DNA of 64,000 nucleotides from Hydractinia symbiolongicarpus (Eukaryota > Cnidaria > Hydrozoa > Anthoathecata > Hydractiniidae). Location: NCBI RefSeq assembly GCF_029227915.1, contig NC_079881.1:3782001-3846000 (forward strand), in the 5' to 3' direction. A program made the position numbers and the translations under genes. This document shows positions 11,396 to 30,364 of this stretch, one piece after another (positions within the stretch are counted from its first letter, which is position 1; each line of letters opens with the position of its first letter). The notes below the pieces were generated by a model. The model did not search any database. It saw nothing but the letters and a program-made list of their open reading frames with translations, and had not been told where the DNA came from.

Positions 11396-12901
11396 CTAAA
11401 AGAAAATAAGCTAAAGCTTTAAAAATTGATGTAAAATGTTTTTATACACATACCATAAGGGCAAAATATGAAAGCAAAAGTTTTAAATACCTTAAGGAAA
11501 CAATTTTTTGCATAAATTTTTGTGCATTTTATTTATAATGGATATTCAAAAATATTTGCTAAAAATTTTTTTTGGAATTTCAGCAAAATCCACAAAATAA
11601 GTTTAAAAAAAAAATGTTCTTCTGCATATAAATTCTTCCCTTAAGACACCTTATTCATTTCGTGTCTCAGGATCTAATCACCACCATGCAATTATAAACC
11701 ACATCTCTCAAGATCTAATCTCCACTATGCAATTATAAACGACACATCTCAGGGTTTGATCCCTACCATGCAATTAAACTGTACCTTTCAAGAGCTGATT
11801 CCCACAATGCAATTATAAACCAAACTTCTAGTTTTAAAAAAGTAATAACAAAAAAGATTGTTTTAAAAATGACGAAATTACAAAAAATATAAGATTTCGA
11901 TTTGTCTCTTTAAATAAACTGATAGTCCACAAGTTTTTAGTTGCAAATTACAAAAGTTAATGTTGACATGGATTATCAAACAGAACCAATAATCTTCCGG
12001 TTCTTTACCATAGTATTCATTGGGATGGACACATCAAAAACTTACTAAATTTTTCCAGGTGACCCTACATTCATTAAAATAACTGAAAATATCAATCCAA
12101 TAATTTAAAACAATAAACATGCTTAGTCGATGAATATACATAACAAGCCTTTCCAATTCATGGTGGCAGTCAGTTAAGTATTTGCTGGGAAAAAAAAGGT
12201 TGTATGTCTTTATTATTAAAGTTTAGCAACATTAACCTTTTAAAGGTTACCTCCTGTGAAAAATCAAGTTAAGAAAATATGAAAGATCTTTGAAAATTCT
12301 CTAGAATCTTTTTATTTTTTGAAAAATCTTTATCCGTTCTCAAGATAAGTGTCTTAAAAGTTGCTCTAATTATGCGAAATTATGACGTCATGATTAACAT
12401 TGGGCATAATTATGGTAACTAAATATTTAAATTTATGTAAAATGTTTAAAACGCGTCAAAGTGAACAACCAGAGAACAAAAAAACTTTATATGGCTTGTC
12501 AAAAATGTTAAATATAACAACCTCCAAGAGCATACTCATGACATTATCATAATTAGTGAATCTTCTTAGACCAAATTCTAAAAAACCAATCAAGAATTTT
12601 AAAATATTCAAATTCCCAGACAACCTTTCAAGCTCTTTCATATGCAATTAACTTTATTTTTTGCAAGAGGCAACCTTTAAAACGATTCTCCATTACTTTG
12701 GTTACAACCAATTTAGAAATTCCACACACGCTCAACAATAATTTGACGGAACACGTATAAACAACATAGGAGTATCCTTACAGCAAGCCAAAAGCCATTT
12801 TTGATACATTAATAAAGAAAGACAGATTGCAGCAAAAGTTTACTATTTTATCCAACAAAAACATGTAATGTAAAAAAAGTAATGTTATGAAAACGTCAGT
12901 T
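11396..12901. other. Spacer between NUP62 3' end and POLD2 5' end
   Basis: About 1.5 kb of AT-rich DNA. It should hold the POLD2 promoter and any 5' non-coding exon and the NUP62 3' UTR; none can be pinned down by eye. It contains the four-copy minisatellite at 11655-11828. Confidence 0.5.
11655..11828. repeat. Diverged tandem repeat, about 43-bp unit, 4 copies
   Basis: Four successive units with the pattern TCTCAAGATCTAATC-nCCAC-ATGCAATTATAAAC, each with several substitutions. Confidence 0.8.
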
Positions 12902-15900
12902 TTAAGTCAAGTGAAATGTTCTGTCATAATTTCGTTTTCTTGCAGAAACAAGCTGACTAACGTCCTTCATTCGTTGCTGCAGCTGATTTGCATTTTGATC
13001 GATCCACTGTAGCGAGTCCATATGCGCATTCAGTATTTTTGCAACTTGGCTCATAGTGTCATCAGTTTTTGAAGGTGAAACGTGAGATTTGTTTATGTAG
13101 TCAATTATTTCTTTCAAGTCCTAAAATATGTAAAAAAAGATAAAGTTTTCATGATGTAAAGCTACTTGATAACGAAAGTCTCCTTATACAATTATACAAT
13201 TTCTAGTATTTCTTTTGCATCAATCATTTAATAGTCTTAAACAAGTGTTTACTATTACTCTGATGTAAATATTGTTGTCAACCTAAGGTGTAAAAAAATT
13301 TTTTTTCCTCATTACTTAGAAATGAGTCACTATATAACAAAAATTAACAAAGCAAAAGAAGACTGTTCTTATTGTAGGTCATTTGCTACAAAATTTATTT
13401 TATCACAAACTTGCCTGCATCATTGTTTTTAACTGTGAATCTATGTTTTCTGCCATTCTAAATGTACGTTCCCTTTCTATATCAGAGTGTTGTGAGTGCT
13501 TCAATGCTTGTTGTGATTTTACTTGCGTTTCAAGTGGTTGCAAAAGCTCTTCCAACTCTTCTTGTTGAGACAATATGAAGTCTAATTCTCGATCTAGCCT
13601 CTTTTGTTCAGATTTAACTCTTTCAACCTATATAACCAAAAATAGAAAGGAGTATTTTAAGGACGTTGCACATTTTTTTTGAATTAACAGTTAGTGACTT
13701 TTCACCAGGGTACATTGCCCGACATGTTTTTATGGTAAATATTGGGAAAACTTTGCTATTAAATTGTTATGTATTCAAATGTTTCATATAAACAAAATAG
13801 CTGTTTAAAATATTTCATGCTGTTACAATCAAAATTTAATTTGTAAAATAAATTTATGTAGAATTTCTTTTAAAAGCAGTTTCTCAGAAATTGAAACGTG
13901 CACACCATACTAATGCAAATGGAATAAAAATAGTCTGTCTTTATGAACCAGGGCTGAAAAGGTCCCTAGTTTACACAATCCAAGGAGAAAATAAAAAAAT
14001 TAAAAATTGTGGCAATTAGTGTAGATTTTATTACCATTGAACAAAATCATTGTAGTTTAAATTAACACCAGTAAGAAATTGATGTCCACTTTTAGTTACT
14101 TCATTTATTAAAGTGAAATGTTAATTTCTTATGAGGTTTTGTACTTTTGGATTTTGACGTTTAGGCCAGACAGGAAGGGGAATTTGCAAGTTATTTCTAA
14201 CTTTTAAATAAAGAAATTTATAAAAAACATTTTACAGAATAGAATTTTTGTATCCTTTTGCTATAGATTCATAATTAAAGGGGTTGGGCAAGTCCTTCAG
14301 ATACAAATACTTCATAAATGTTTTAACATTCACATCCACCCCAAATTCTTAAGTGAGTTTACAAAAATTTTATACCTCATTATGCAACTCTGTCACTTTC
14401 TCTCCATTTTCAATCAGTTGTCTATCCCAAAGATTAACTTGAGAAGCTTGATTTAAAAATGTTTTCTCTTGCTCTCCAAGATCATGAAGCCATTTTTCAA
14501 CTGTTTCCTCAAGTTCCTAAAAATTAACAACATGCATAAAGTTAGTTTTATGTTGTGTTTACTGAAAGTTTCTATATATTTTTCGAAAGACTGGTGAGCT
14601 TTTGGTTTCAACACACAACAAATTGATATATCTCGATAAAGTTAAAATACTGAAGTGAGAGTAGTGGAATTAAATTATACTGTAAAACATTCTTCTTTAA
14701 CCACAATTAAAGCCTAAATGTTAAAGGAGTGGTCCTGTTATTTTTTTTTCTTATATATAATTTTGTTAATCAGAGAAAAGATGCTATATATATTTCTTTG
14801 ATCAGTGTTTTAAGCTAACGGGTTAACAATTTGTAATTGACGGGTCATTGGTGGCCTCGTTTAAATTTAAATGATGGATTTTTTTCATTGTAAAGCATAA
14901 GCAGTAATAAAACCTTTAAAACAAAACTTTCTATTGAACTTTCTTACTTTGAATATGTTATTATGAATTAACACATTGTGAGTATAATGACATGTTGCAT
15001 AGTCTTTAATGTTATGTTTCACTAATTCTCCCTTTATTTTCATTGGTTAGGAAACATATTTGACTTTCAGCCAACTCATATGAATAAATTTATGGGTTAG
15101 TTTGTGTCTGTCTGTTCTCATTGTTGCTGCAATCTACTTTGGCACCATGCCCAGCCATATATTCATACCATATTTTCTGGTATATAACCCGCGGGTTATA
15201 AGTTGACTTTTACAACTTCCGCCGTTGGTGCGGGTTATAATGTGGTGCGGGTTATGTGATAAGTTTTTTATTTTCTCTCATTTATTGTGAAAGTTAATAC
15301 ATTCAATGAAGAAAAAAGTACCAACGGGATAAAATGCATACATTAATATAACTGCATGCGCGATCTCATATCTACGTAACCTTACTTTAACTACGTGATT
15401 TAATTTTTTTCACACAGTGAAATTGCTTTAACTTTCTATAGCTTGCCAGTGCTAATATTATGAGCTCTCTCTGAAACACAATTCTGGAGATCATTTTTCT
15501 TTTTGTGTTAAATGTAATTCTAATCTATTTATATCTTTGCAATCACATTGAGCACATTGAAATGATTTGCTTTTGGTAATAGAGCAATATAGCAGGTATC
15601 ATTTTTAGGTTTAATTGACATGTATTTCACAACCTAGTGCCCAGGACATAATTATTAATTCCTGTTAAAAATATTAAAAAATGTTAAAATTAAAGTATAT
15701 ATAGATAATAATTTTCTTTTTATCTTCACTACCTTCCAGCAACAGGTGGCCACTGAAAATATCAAAAATAAATATAAAATACAATTAATAAGACAGACAC
15801 ACGCAACTATCTCCTCCTTACTGCCGCCATTCATTTTATCATGCACACTGTGATTGCTGAGATATAAATAGATAACAAGATTCTATAAACATTAGAAAAG

Positions 15901-17543
15901 AACGTTCCGTACATCGCTGTTACAGACAATCCGTGATAATTATCATGTTGTTTATTTTTATGCCGAAAAACTTAAATATACATAAAAAACAGAGATTTTA
16001 CTTTAGGTTTATAACTTGATAGAATGGTTTTTTTGTTTGTTTTTTTGTTTGTTTAATTGCAGGGAGCAAGAGTTATTATTGGCTAAAACTAATGTCTTCA
16101 AATAAAAAGAAAACAGTGTTGTCTGATTTAGTACTGTTGGCATTAGCAGAAGATCGACTTGTCAAATTAATTTTAATTTATTATTATTTCGGCAATCGAA
16201 GACAAGAAAGTTAAGACCAGGAGAGTCGCTAGTTCAAACACTCGGTTCTCGTGTTTGGGGTTCACAAGTTTAAACATCCCCCACTTGTCTCCAGCATGAA
16301 AAATAAACAGAACACACGCACTTGTTTATAAAATGATTAGGGTAAGTAAAAATATGCCAAAATTTTGTTCTTAACACGATGCGGGTTATATAAAGGTGCG
16401 GGTAAGTAAAACTCATTGATTTAAATTGTATGCGGGTTATACGAAGATACAGGCTATCTAATAGCATCCAGTTTATAACTCCCTAAAAAAGCTGAGCTGC
16501 GGGTTATACGATGTGCAGGTTATATACCGGAAAATATGGTACCAACTATTACTGTGTTTTAAGCATCTAACTTTTTGCAGGGAATCTAACAGATAACTGT
16601 AGTGACTTTCTAATGGCAGTGTCTTCAAATCACAATTATAAACACTAGATAACGCTACCTGAATCTTATGATACTCGGAGGAAGAAATTAATAAAAATTG
16701 GGCAAAATTTCTAAACTAATTTGATGTGGCTGAATCAAAAGTTTTAAATGAAAAATTTACTGGACCACTCCCTTTAAAATATGACCTTAAATGACAAATT
16801 ATTTACAGATGAAATACAGAAATATAAAAATTAAAAGTCCTAGCGTTTACCTTGTATGACATTTGCTTGAGTTGAGTTGCCGCAGCTGATGCAAGGTTGG
16901 TCGTTGCACCAGTAGAAACAATGGTGCTTCCTGTCGAAGCTGTTGCTGTTGTTGAAGTGGAGAGGGTGAACTGTTTAGCAGTGCTAGTACCCAGTGACAA
17001 AGATGGTGTTGAAGTTGCACTTGAAGCTACTGCAAAAGGCGTAGTTGCTGCAGCAGATGTAGTCTGGCCTTTTAGTAGATTAGATGAAAACATTCCACCG
17101 GAAGTACTAGTTGTTGAGTTTGAGAATGAAAAACCGCTTTGCTGTGGAGCATTATTTGTTTTGCTTGTACTAAGTCCAGCAAATGGTGCAGTGGTGTTGG
17201 GCTTTGTAGCTGCTGCTTGTGTAGTCACGGCAGTAGCTGCACCAAAACTGAATGGTTTAGCCCCACCTAATGAACCAAAATTACTACCAATGGTTTGCGC
17301 AGTACTACCAGCAGTTGATGCAGCACTAAATGAAAATCCGGTTCCACCCAATGTGGAAGTAGTAGCAGATGGCGCTGTATTTCCACTAGCAAAGTTAAAT
17401 GATGGTTGCGTTCCTGTTGTTGAGTTAGCAGGCAAGGTAGAATTCGCTCCACCAAATGAAAATGTTGACTGACCCCCAACAGGGGCTGCACTGGATGTTG
17501 TACCACCAAAATTAAAACCACCTGGCTTGAAATTGAACGTCAT
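12902..17543 (-). CDS. NUP62: Nucleoporin NUP62 (central channel FG nucleoporin)
   Basis: Four exons: 16851-17543, 14376-14516, 13415-13627, 12902-13120, giving 421 aa (human 522). Residues 1 to about 225 are a Gly/Ser/Thr/Ala-rich FG domain with FNFGG, FSFGG, FSFSN and similar repeats. The rest is the alpha-helical coiled coil that assembles with Nup58 and Nup54. Blocks matching the family are ELEETVEKWLHDLGEQE, QASQVNLWDRQLIENGEKV, RLDRELDFILSQQEELEELL and AKILNAHMDSLQWIDQNA. The protein forms part of the nuclear pore transport channel. The junction between the third and fourth exons uses a GC-AG intron (ATGCAG|GCAAGT). A YTAG acceptor lies 17 bases before the ATG. The second intron hosts a 1.37-kb transposon. 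Confidence 0.95.
15168..16539. mobile_element. 1.37-kb TA-flanked DNA transposon, non-coding, in NUP62 intron
   Basis: Left end CCATATTTTCTGGTATATAACC, right end the near-perfect inverse (GGTTATATACCGGAAAATATGG), each bordered by TA (15166-15167 and 16540-16541). TA duplication points to the Tc1/mariner/pogo group. Both sub-terminal regions are rich in GCGGGTTATA motifs, some inverted. No transposase frame is seen. A truncated copy of the left part sits at 42475-42625. Confidence 0.8.
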
Positions 17544-20500
17544 TCTAATTTGATTCCTTACTAAATAGACATCGAATATTTTTTAAACATTGTTGGAAGA
17601 ATAAATTTAAAACAATAGCTAGTTACGTTAATCATAACAAACTAAATGTAACAAAGAGAGATTGTTATATATTACTTGTTATGTGAAAGGCCTACAGAAT
17701 TTCAAAAAATTCAGAATAGGAACAGTGCTTTACAAATCATAAGCACTGCTGTTTTTTAGAATTTCCCAATAATCTAATACCAAAGGGTTGTTTGGTGCTC
17801 TTGTTGCACCTGTTTTTCATTTTTTTAAGAAGTTTCAGTGCAAAAAATGTTACTCATGTTGCACCGCTTTTAGAGCAGGGTGAATAGCGCACTAGTTAGA
17901 AAGATTTATAACTTACAGTTGACAGTCAACACTCTAATCCACCAATTGCACTCATTTCTCTATTTCTTTGGTTCAAAACAAGCAGCAAAAAAGACTACCA
18001 TTAGGTAAAAAAATTTTAACTATGCAAAGTTTCGCAACAACAATTGCTGATTATTCGTTAAATGTAAAAAAACAGAATAGCCTGCGAAAGTAAACAAAAA
18101 AATGAAAGTAAAGTTTGTGTGTCTGTATGTTTAACATTGATTATATTATGTACTCTGATTTCAGCAATTCTGATACCGAGCAAGTCATACTGATACTGTT
18201 GTTTAGTAGGCGAGGGAAGTGGTAAGTAAATCAAAATTGTTCCGAGACAGGATGTGGTACCTTTTTGTTGTAAAAGTCAAATAGTCTTTTGCTGACAGAA
18301 ATATACAGCAAACATTTAAACAAATTCAAGTGCGTATAAATCAAAATGAAAAGGCACTGATTAGGATGGACTACGAATCTTTTCCAAATTGGAAACAATG
18401 TGACAACTGTTGGAAAACTATGAATAAGGCATACCGCAATGCCAGCAGAGACCACAATAGGATTTCGGGAAATAATTGTAAGACTTGTCCTTTTTTTTAA
18501 AGAATTAAATAGATTAAATAACGATTGCTTTGGAGCCGGAGACATTAAAAATCACTTCTATGATCTATATATAATCGCAGCTAATGCTTTTGACAACACC
18601 ATATTTGTTATTGTAATTAATTTTGCTGTGACAATATCGCTTACCATCTTACTCGTCACATAATACACCTTTCTCGAATTTCATAAATTAGAATAATTAT
18701 GACATCACCAAAATTTCATAATAGTTCTATGCTCTTTAAATAAGAATATTCAGGATATCAAATTATCATGACATAACTGAAGCTTTTAGAACAATATAAA
18801 ATTCTGGTTGAAACAATTTGAAACGATTTTTTTAGCAAAAAAATATTTTAAATTCGTTTCAAATTCATATAGAGATTAATAAGAAAAGTTTTAAAAACAC
18901 ATGTTAAAATTTTGTTTTTAATTTATAAAGTAGCACGAAGCTTTTCGTAACTGAGTTACATTTTCAAGTGATAAAATATCCTAAGCTAAAAACCTTTATA
19001 CAAAATATCTACAATAAAATAATTAATTGATTTAATTAAAATGTTCTACCCAAGGGAATACAAGTAAAAATCATGGACAAGCGAAACAAAAGAAAGAAAA
19101 TGTGCAAAATCACCATGTGTAAAAATTAAACTAAAAATGCTATCAGACAAGCAAAAAAACACAATCCTTTGAAAGATATGGGAGTGAAAATTAAGAAGGG
19201 GTAATATTTCCGAGTTTTTCACTTCCAACTCAAAATTAGTGATTTATTTATCTATTTAGTATGAAGAGTCAAAAAAATTGTACCAGTATATTGTCTGTAA
19301 TTGGTTAACTAAACTCTGTGGAGTGAAATTATGTATTTTTAAGAGTGTTAAATATATATATGGTGTACACAGGGATTAAATTTTTGAAATGAATGTGGAT
19401 TGTAAAGCAGAACTTTTCTGAAACTGATGATAAATAAATAAATAAATTCTTTATTCCCAAGATTTGCGAAAACATTTTTTTCATTGACACATATGGGATC
19501 CCCCTTATTTAATTTTATAAACACAATGTTTAAAATTGAAAATTTAATCTTTGATGGAGCTTAGAGCTCAATCTCCATGGAGATGCATGGAAAATTGATG
19601 AAAAACAGATAAAATTTTTGTTGTGAGAAAAAAATTTTAAGAAAACATTTTTTTCGTATGCTAGCTTTTCCTTTTAAAGTAAACCATTCTTTTAAGCTAA
19701 AGTGGTTGATTTAAAAAGATCAACTTATTTATCTGCTTGTAATTCGAAAATTGGCAGTGCCAGGCACACCACATTTTTTATCCAACTTAACCGGGCAAAG
19801 CTTTAATACAAAAACATCATCCGTATTCTTTCTCCAGCTGACAAAAAAACTTTCTACACACATCACACATACCAAGGCTACAAGGGTTAAGAAGTAAGGC
19901 ATTATTTCTGATTTTAACGGATTTTAGCAGTATTTCACAGGACACTAACCCTTAATGAAATATTATCGACGTACTGTCAAAATTACCAGGGTTGTCTTTG
20001 CTTTTAACTGTCACATGTTACCTTTATTTATATTTTTTACCCCTTAATGCAACAGAAAGTGAAAGTGCGTCCAAGTACGTCAAGATTAAATTAAGGGGTA
20101 TATGCTACTATTTTAATAACTGAATTTTGAGCTCCTTAATGAAACAACATGCAAGTAAGTTGCAGGATAATAAGCAGTTTCTTTCGTATTTCCCCATATA
20201 ATTGATGAATATGCACTGAACTATATAATAGAGTGTGCATGTGTGTATTATGTGTAGAAATTCAACACAGCGCATTTTAAAAAAGCAACCTGGGAATATT
20301 TTTGTATATAAGCGAAATACTTTTTTGAAATTGTAACAACAAGGCTTTTGACAAAAAAATAAGTACGTCCACCTGACTAAATTGACATAAATCCACCATC
20401 TTGAAATGCTGAATTTGTCAATAACATTTGAGACAAATTTTTACATTAAAGGAAAATGAAAACATCCACTTTGCCTGTGTTTAGCTACACCACAGACACA

Positions 20501-23016
20501 GTGGGTGTGCATATGCACCTTCTTAACTTCCAGAGTGGGGACAATCTATTAAAAATTTCCCCTGCACCACTCTAATTTTTTGCATGATAGCTTAGCTAAG
20601 CTGTGATACATACAAATTATCACACCACTGATCATCCCACAATCCAATACCTGTTTGTTTTTACTGCAATTTGACCAACCAAACAACATATAAGTGCTAA
20701 AAATCAAGATTAAATAAAGAAAATGACTTTATTTTCCTTTCCTTTACCTGTCAATTAGTCAGGATTCCTGACGCTTATTCTTTCGATATCGAAATCCGAG
20801 TAATAAATTATAAATATCAGATTAAAAATACAAATTTCAGACCATGTGTAGCTGGATCATCCAGCTACAAAAGAGAAAAAAGTGTTATTGAGTTGAGTTT
20901 GGCCTGTCGAATTACCCGCCAATAAACTCTGGATATAATATCCTGGTTATACAACCTGGTTAAAGACCGACCCTCGTCCGGCCCAAGGGCGCAAAATGAT
21001 TGTTTTTTACGAAGCTATACCGACACGGGGGTGTTGCCCTTTCATTTTCGACACTTAAAAAGCGGGCTGTCACTCACAAACAAAAATGAATTCAATCTAT
21101 CGAGTAAATAGTAAAAATTAATCTACGTTTAAAACTGGCTCGATGTACATTACACCTTCGAAAACTTTCGAAAATTTTCCTTTATAATTCATTCGTTTTT
21201 TTTAATAACTAAGTAGTACACTTAAATTTTCTTCTGTTCTTCTGTTATCTTTATCCTGTAAACAGTTCAACTCTACCTCATCATTTCCTTTAGCTATTTA
21301 CTGCGAAATATTATAATTTCCCACTATGAATTTGGCAAATTTTTTTAAATATTCTTTTTATCATGTATTTTTAAAAGTTACTTTCGAAACTCCACCAACC
21401 GCGTTCTTTTAGGATTGATGAAGGTCGGTACTTTTCGTTGTGCTTTAACATCCACTATCATTTTTATTTTTTTTTTTGCGTATAATGTGATATAGGTAGA
21501 TTTATGATAAATATTGTGTGTATTGCGACTCCATCATAAAAATTAATTTTGTTAAAGCCCGAAATTGCTGAAATAGTCAAATGTCGTTTGTCGTGTTTTC
21601 TTTGTCGTGTTATTTTTTGCGTTTTTGGCTGACTTTCTGCCTCGGTAGTAAATATAATAAATTTTCGACGTGGTCAAATCTTGGGAGGAGCTAAAATTCG
21701 CGGAATTAAGGTGATAAATTTTTGCTAATATTAAAAAATTTTATCATAAAAACTTTATCGCATAAAGTGAATAATCATCTCCTAAATTAATAAACCCTTT
21801 TATCATAAGACATAGAAGGATATCGAGTATTATACTAGATGTTAAATAGATGTTAACCATATGTAATACATAAAAAAATTATTTATGTAAACATACAAAT
21901 TTAGAAGAAGCTAACATTCTCTATTCCCTGCATGGTTTATATGTTTATTTTAGCATCCCATGTGCCACTTGTGTTTGCTTTGAGGAAAGAACCTTTTTCT
22001 GAACTTAATTTCGCGACTTGAAGTCTTAAATTAAAATTTTGCAGAACAAATTTTCGCGATTATGCAAAGTGCGGAACTTATACACGTTTTTCATTTCAGC
22101 CCAGAGTTGCAAAGTAGTGGCCAACTTTTATATGGAAGATGGCTCTTAAAGCTATGTTGTTAAAGCCGGAGATGAGGAGAATTAGGAAAAACTGAAGAAT
22201 GATTAAGACCTATAAAACTTACAGAAAAATATTAGTGTTATTATTTGATTTTTTTAAATAACAAAATATTGAGTGCGTTATTTTGTTTTAATTTTCAGTC
22301 GTAATTCGAAAAATACAGTATACTATAACATATTGCTTTTATAAGGAATTAGATTTTTCTATAAGGAAACCAAATTTTAACCAGACTGGTCAGTATTCTT
22401 ATTTCTTTGTTCTAAAAAAAAATCAGACCTATTGTCAAAAAACGCACTCGTACACAGGTTCAAAATTCTTTGAGTGTGTTGAGTAACAACATATTTATAA
22501 ACAGGCTTATAACTCCTTGCCGCAACGTTTGTCCGTCCTCCTTGGTTGGTCATCTATCTACGTAGACGCCGTGGCGAGAAACTAAAGAGCTTACATCAAT
22601 CTAGAAAACTCTTAATTCATTTCCGCCAGTAAAAGTACATTTCAAAGAATATAACACTTGTGTTTAAAAAAATTAATGTTTCGTAATACTCTCAGCTATA
22701 CGAATTAACGTATCTCTGGTACTTCCATCAACACCAAGTAACACTTCTCCAACGCAGCTTCTTTTTTCTTTTTTTCTAGTCGGACAACAATTCATCAATA
22801 AAAATGTTTTTATCGTTTCTAGGCTAAATCTAGTAAATGTTATTTTCAGGTTAATTCCGGTGAATGTTTATTCTGATCATTCCAAACTATTCTTGCTAGT
22901 TCTAATATACAATACGAATATCTATTTCCGAGACTATTAATTTCGTGGTGATATTTAACAGCCATGCGATGGACGATCTTTGACTGTGTACAGATTATCC
23001 GTGCCGCCTTTTGATA
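17544..23016. other. 5.5-kb spacer between INTS15 3' end and NUP62 5' end
   Basis: AT-rich. Apart from the Myb/SANT-like relic at 18283-18600 I recognise no gene. A GC-richer patch at 20880-21070 (GACCCTCGTCCGGCCC and nearby) stands out but matches nothing I know. Confidence 0.45.
18283..18600 (+). pseudogene. Myb/SANT-like (trihelix) DNA-binding fragment with frameshift
   Basis: The plus strand reads an open stretch with MDYESFPNWKQCDNCWKTMN, then KAYRNASRDHNRISGN and CKTCPFF, ending at a TAA created by a run of eight T bases (18491-18498). In the next frame the text continues KELNRLNNDCFGAGD. The W-x-Q-C-x2-C/K-W and 'SGN..KTCPFF.ELN' arrangement resembles Myb/SANT-like domains of Harbinger-type transposon proteins. 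The break is a one-base homopolymer shift, so either a decayed copy or an assembly error. Confidence 0.4.
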
Positions 23017-28846
<5,830 letters not shown>

Positions 28847-30020
28847 CACTGAAGCAGACAAGAAATGTTATGTTACAGCTGCATATCATGAATTCTATTT
28901 TTCTAAACTCTAGAAAAGATATATAAAAATAATACCAAGAACAATAATACTGAGAATTTTAGGGACACCAATATTTAGTGGCAGCTCTTAGGATCATGTG
29001 TGGATCTGAGATCCTTCTTAAAAAAATCACAAAACAAAATGGAAAATAATAACAATAATAAACAAAAATAAAATAAAACCCATTTTTTCTTGCTTTGGAC
29101 ATATTTTAATAAATAAATAAAAAATTAAAATTATTTTTAAGAATGATAAATTACCATTGACAAATTGTTCAAAACAAAGAAAAAACCTACAAAATCACTA
29201 AAGTCCAGTTATGTTTCCTAGTAGATTAAATAAGGAACAATGATAAAAAAATTATTATAATGGTAAAAACCCTTAACAAGGCATAGTGCCAAAAAATGAC
29301 TGAAAAAAACTTTTTATTAGGAAAAAATATTTCTTACAAAAAAACGTCCTAAATCTTTTTAATGGTACAAATAAATTGAAAACTTTGTTTTTTTATAAGT
29401 TTCTGCCTAAAAAAACAGCTTCAATGAAACAAAAGAAATATAAAATAATCTATTTTCAATTATCACCATATTAAATTACATTTAAAACAACATTAAAAAC
29501 ATCCTTATAAAACAACATAATAAAAACATCTTTATAAAACAACATTAAAAGACAAATTGTAAAAAGACAAATTCAATCCAATTTGTTTTTCTTTGCTAAT
29601 GTAGCAAAACAGCAGGCAAAACCAAACCATATTATTCTATTTAAGGCTAAAAAAAGCGCATGAGAGTGACCAGTACGTAACAGTCTGGTGTTCCTTATAA
29701 ACACCTGCTCTGTTTGGCAATCGGTAACCAGTGACAATTAACACAAGTATAACATTTCAGCATCCAGTCACGAATTGCACCACTATATGGCAGGTCAAAA
29801 CATGTCACTTATTACTATATGGCAGACCATAGCATGGTATCACAACTTATCCGCCATTATGAAATTTTATAGCATTTTTACATCTTGTGATGCATTGTAT
29901 GTTATTTGGTACACTAAATAACTGAATGAATCTTCCACCTTGTCACAGCATTATATCTTATGACGTCACGGCTCTTGTATCCCCTTACAACTATCCTCGT
30001 GTCACTTATATCATGTTATG
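28847..30020. other. Spacer between kinase 3' end and INTS15 5' end
   Basis: Very AT-rich, no coding sequence recognised. A duplicated motif AAAACATCYTTATAAAACAACAT occurs near 29490-29550. It presumably includes the INTS15 promoter. Confidence 0.5.
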
Positions 30021-30300
30021 TCAATCAACCAGCATTTCTTCCTCTGTATTTAAAATGTCCCTTGCAAGAACAGCTTGATGTCTCTCGGGTAGACGTTTCG
30101 GGAGGTTTTCATCCATATATGAAGTAATTCTGCAATAAAAATATAAAGCTTCAGTTGCTAAACTTTAAAACCTAGAAAAGTAATGAAAGTTTGACCCTTT
30201 TTAACTTAGAAGTTATAGAATTATATGACGTCATCATCTGGTCAAGTGATTTAAAAACCTATGCCTCTTTGGCAAGCAGTTACAAGGAAAAAAAAAATAA

Positions 30301-30364
<64 letters not shown>

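Noticed and set aside
16897-17472. 191-aa plus-strand ORF rich in Val/Ala
   Set aside because: It is the reverse shadow of the NUP62 FG-repeat exon.
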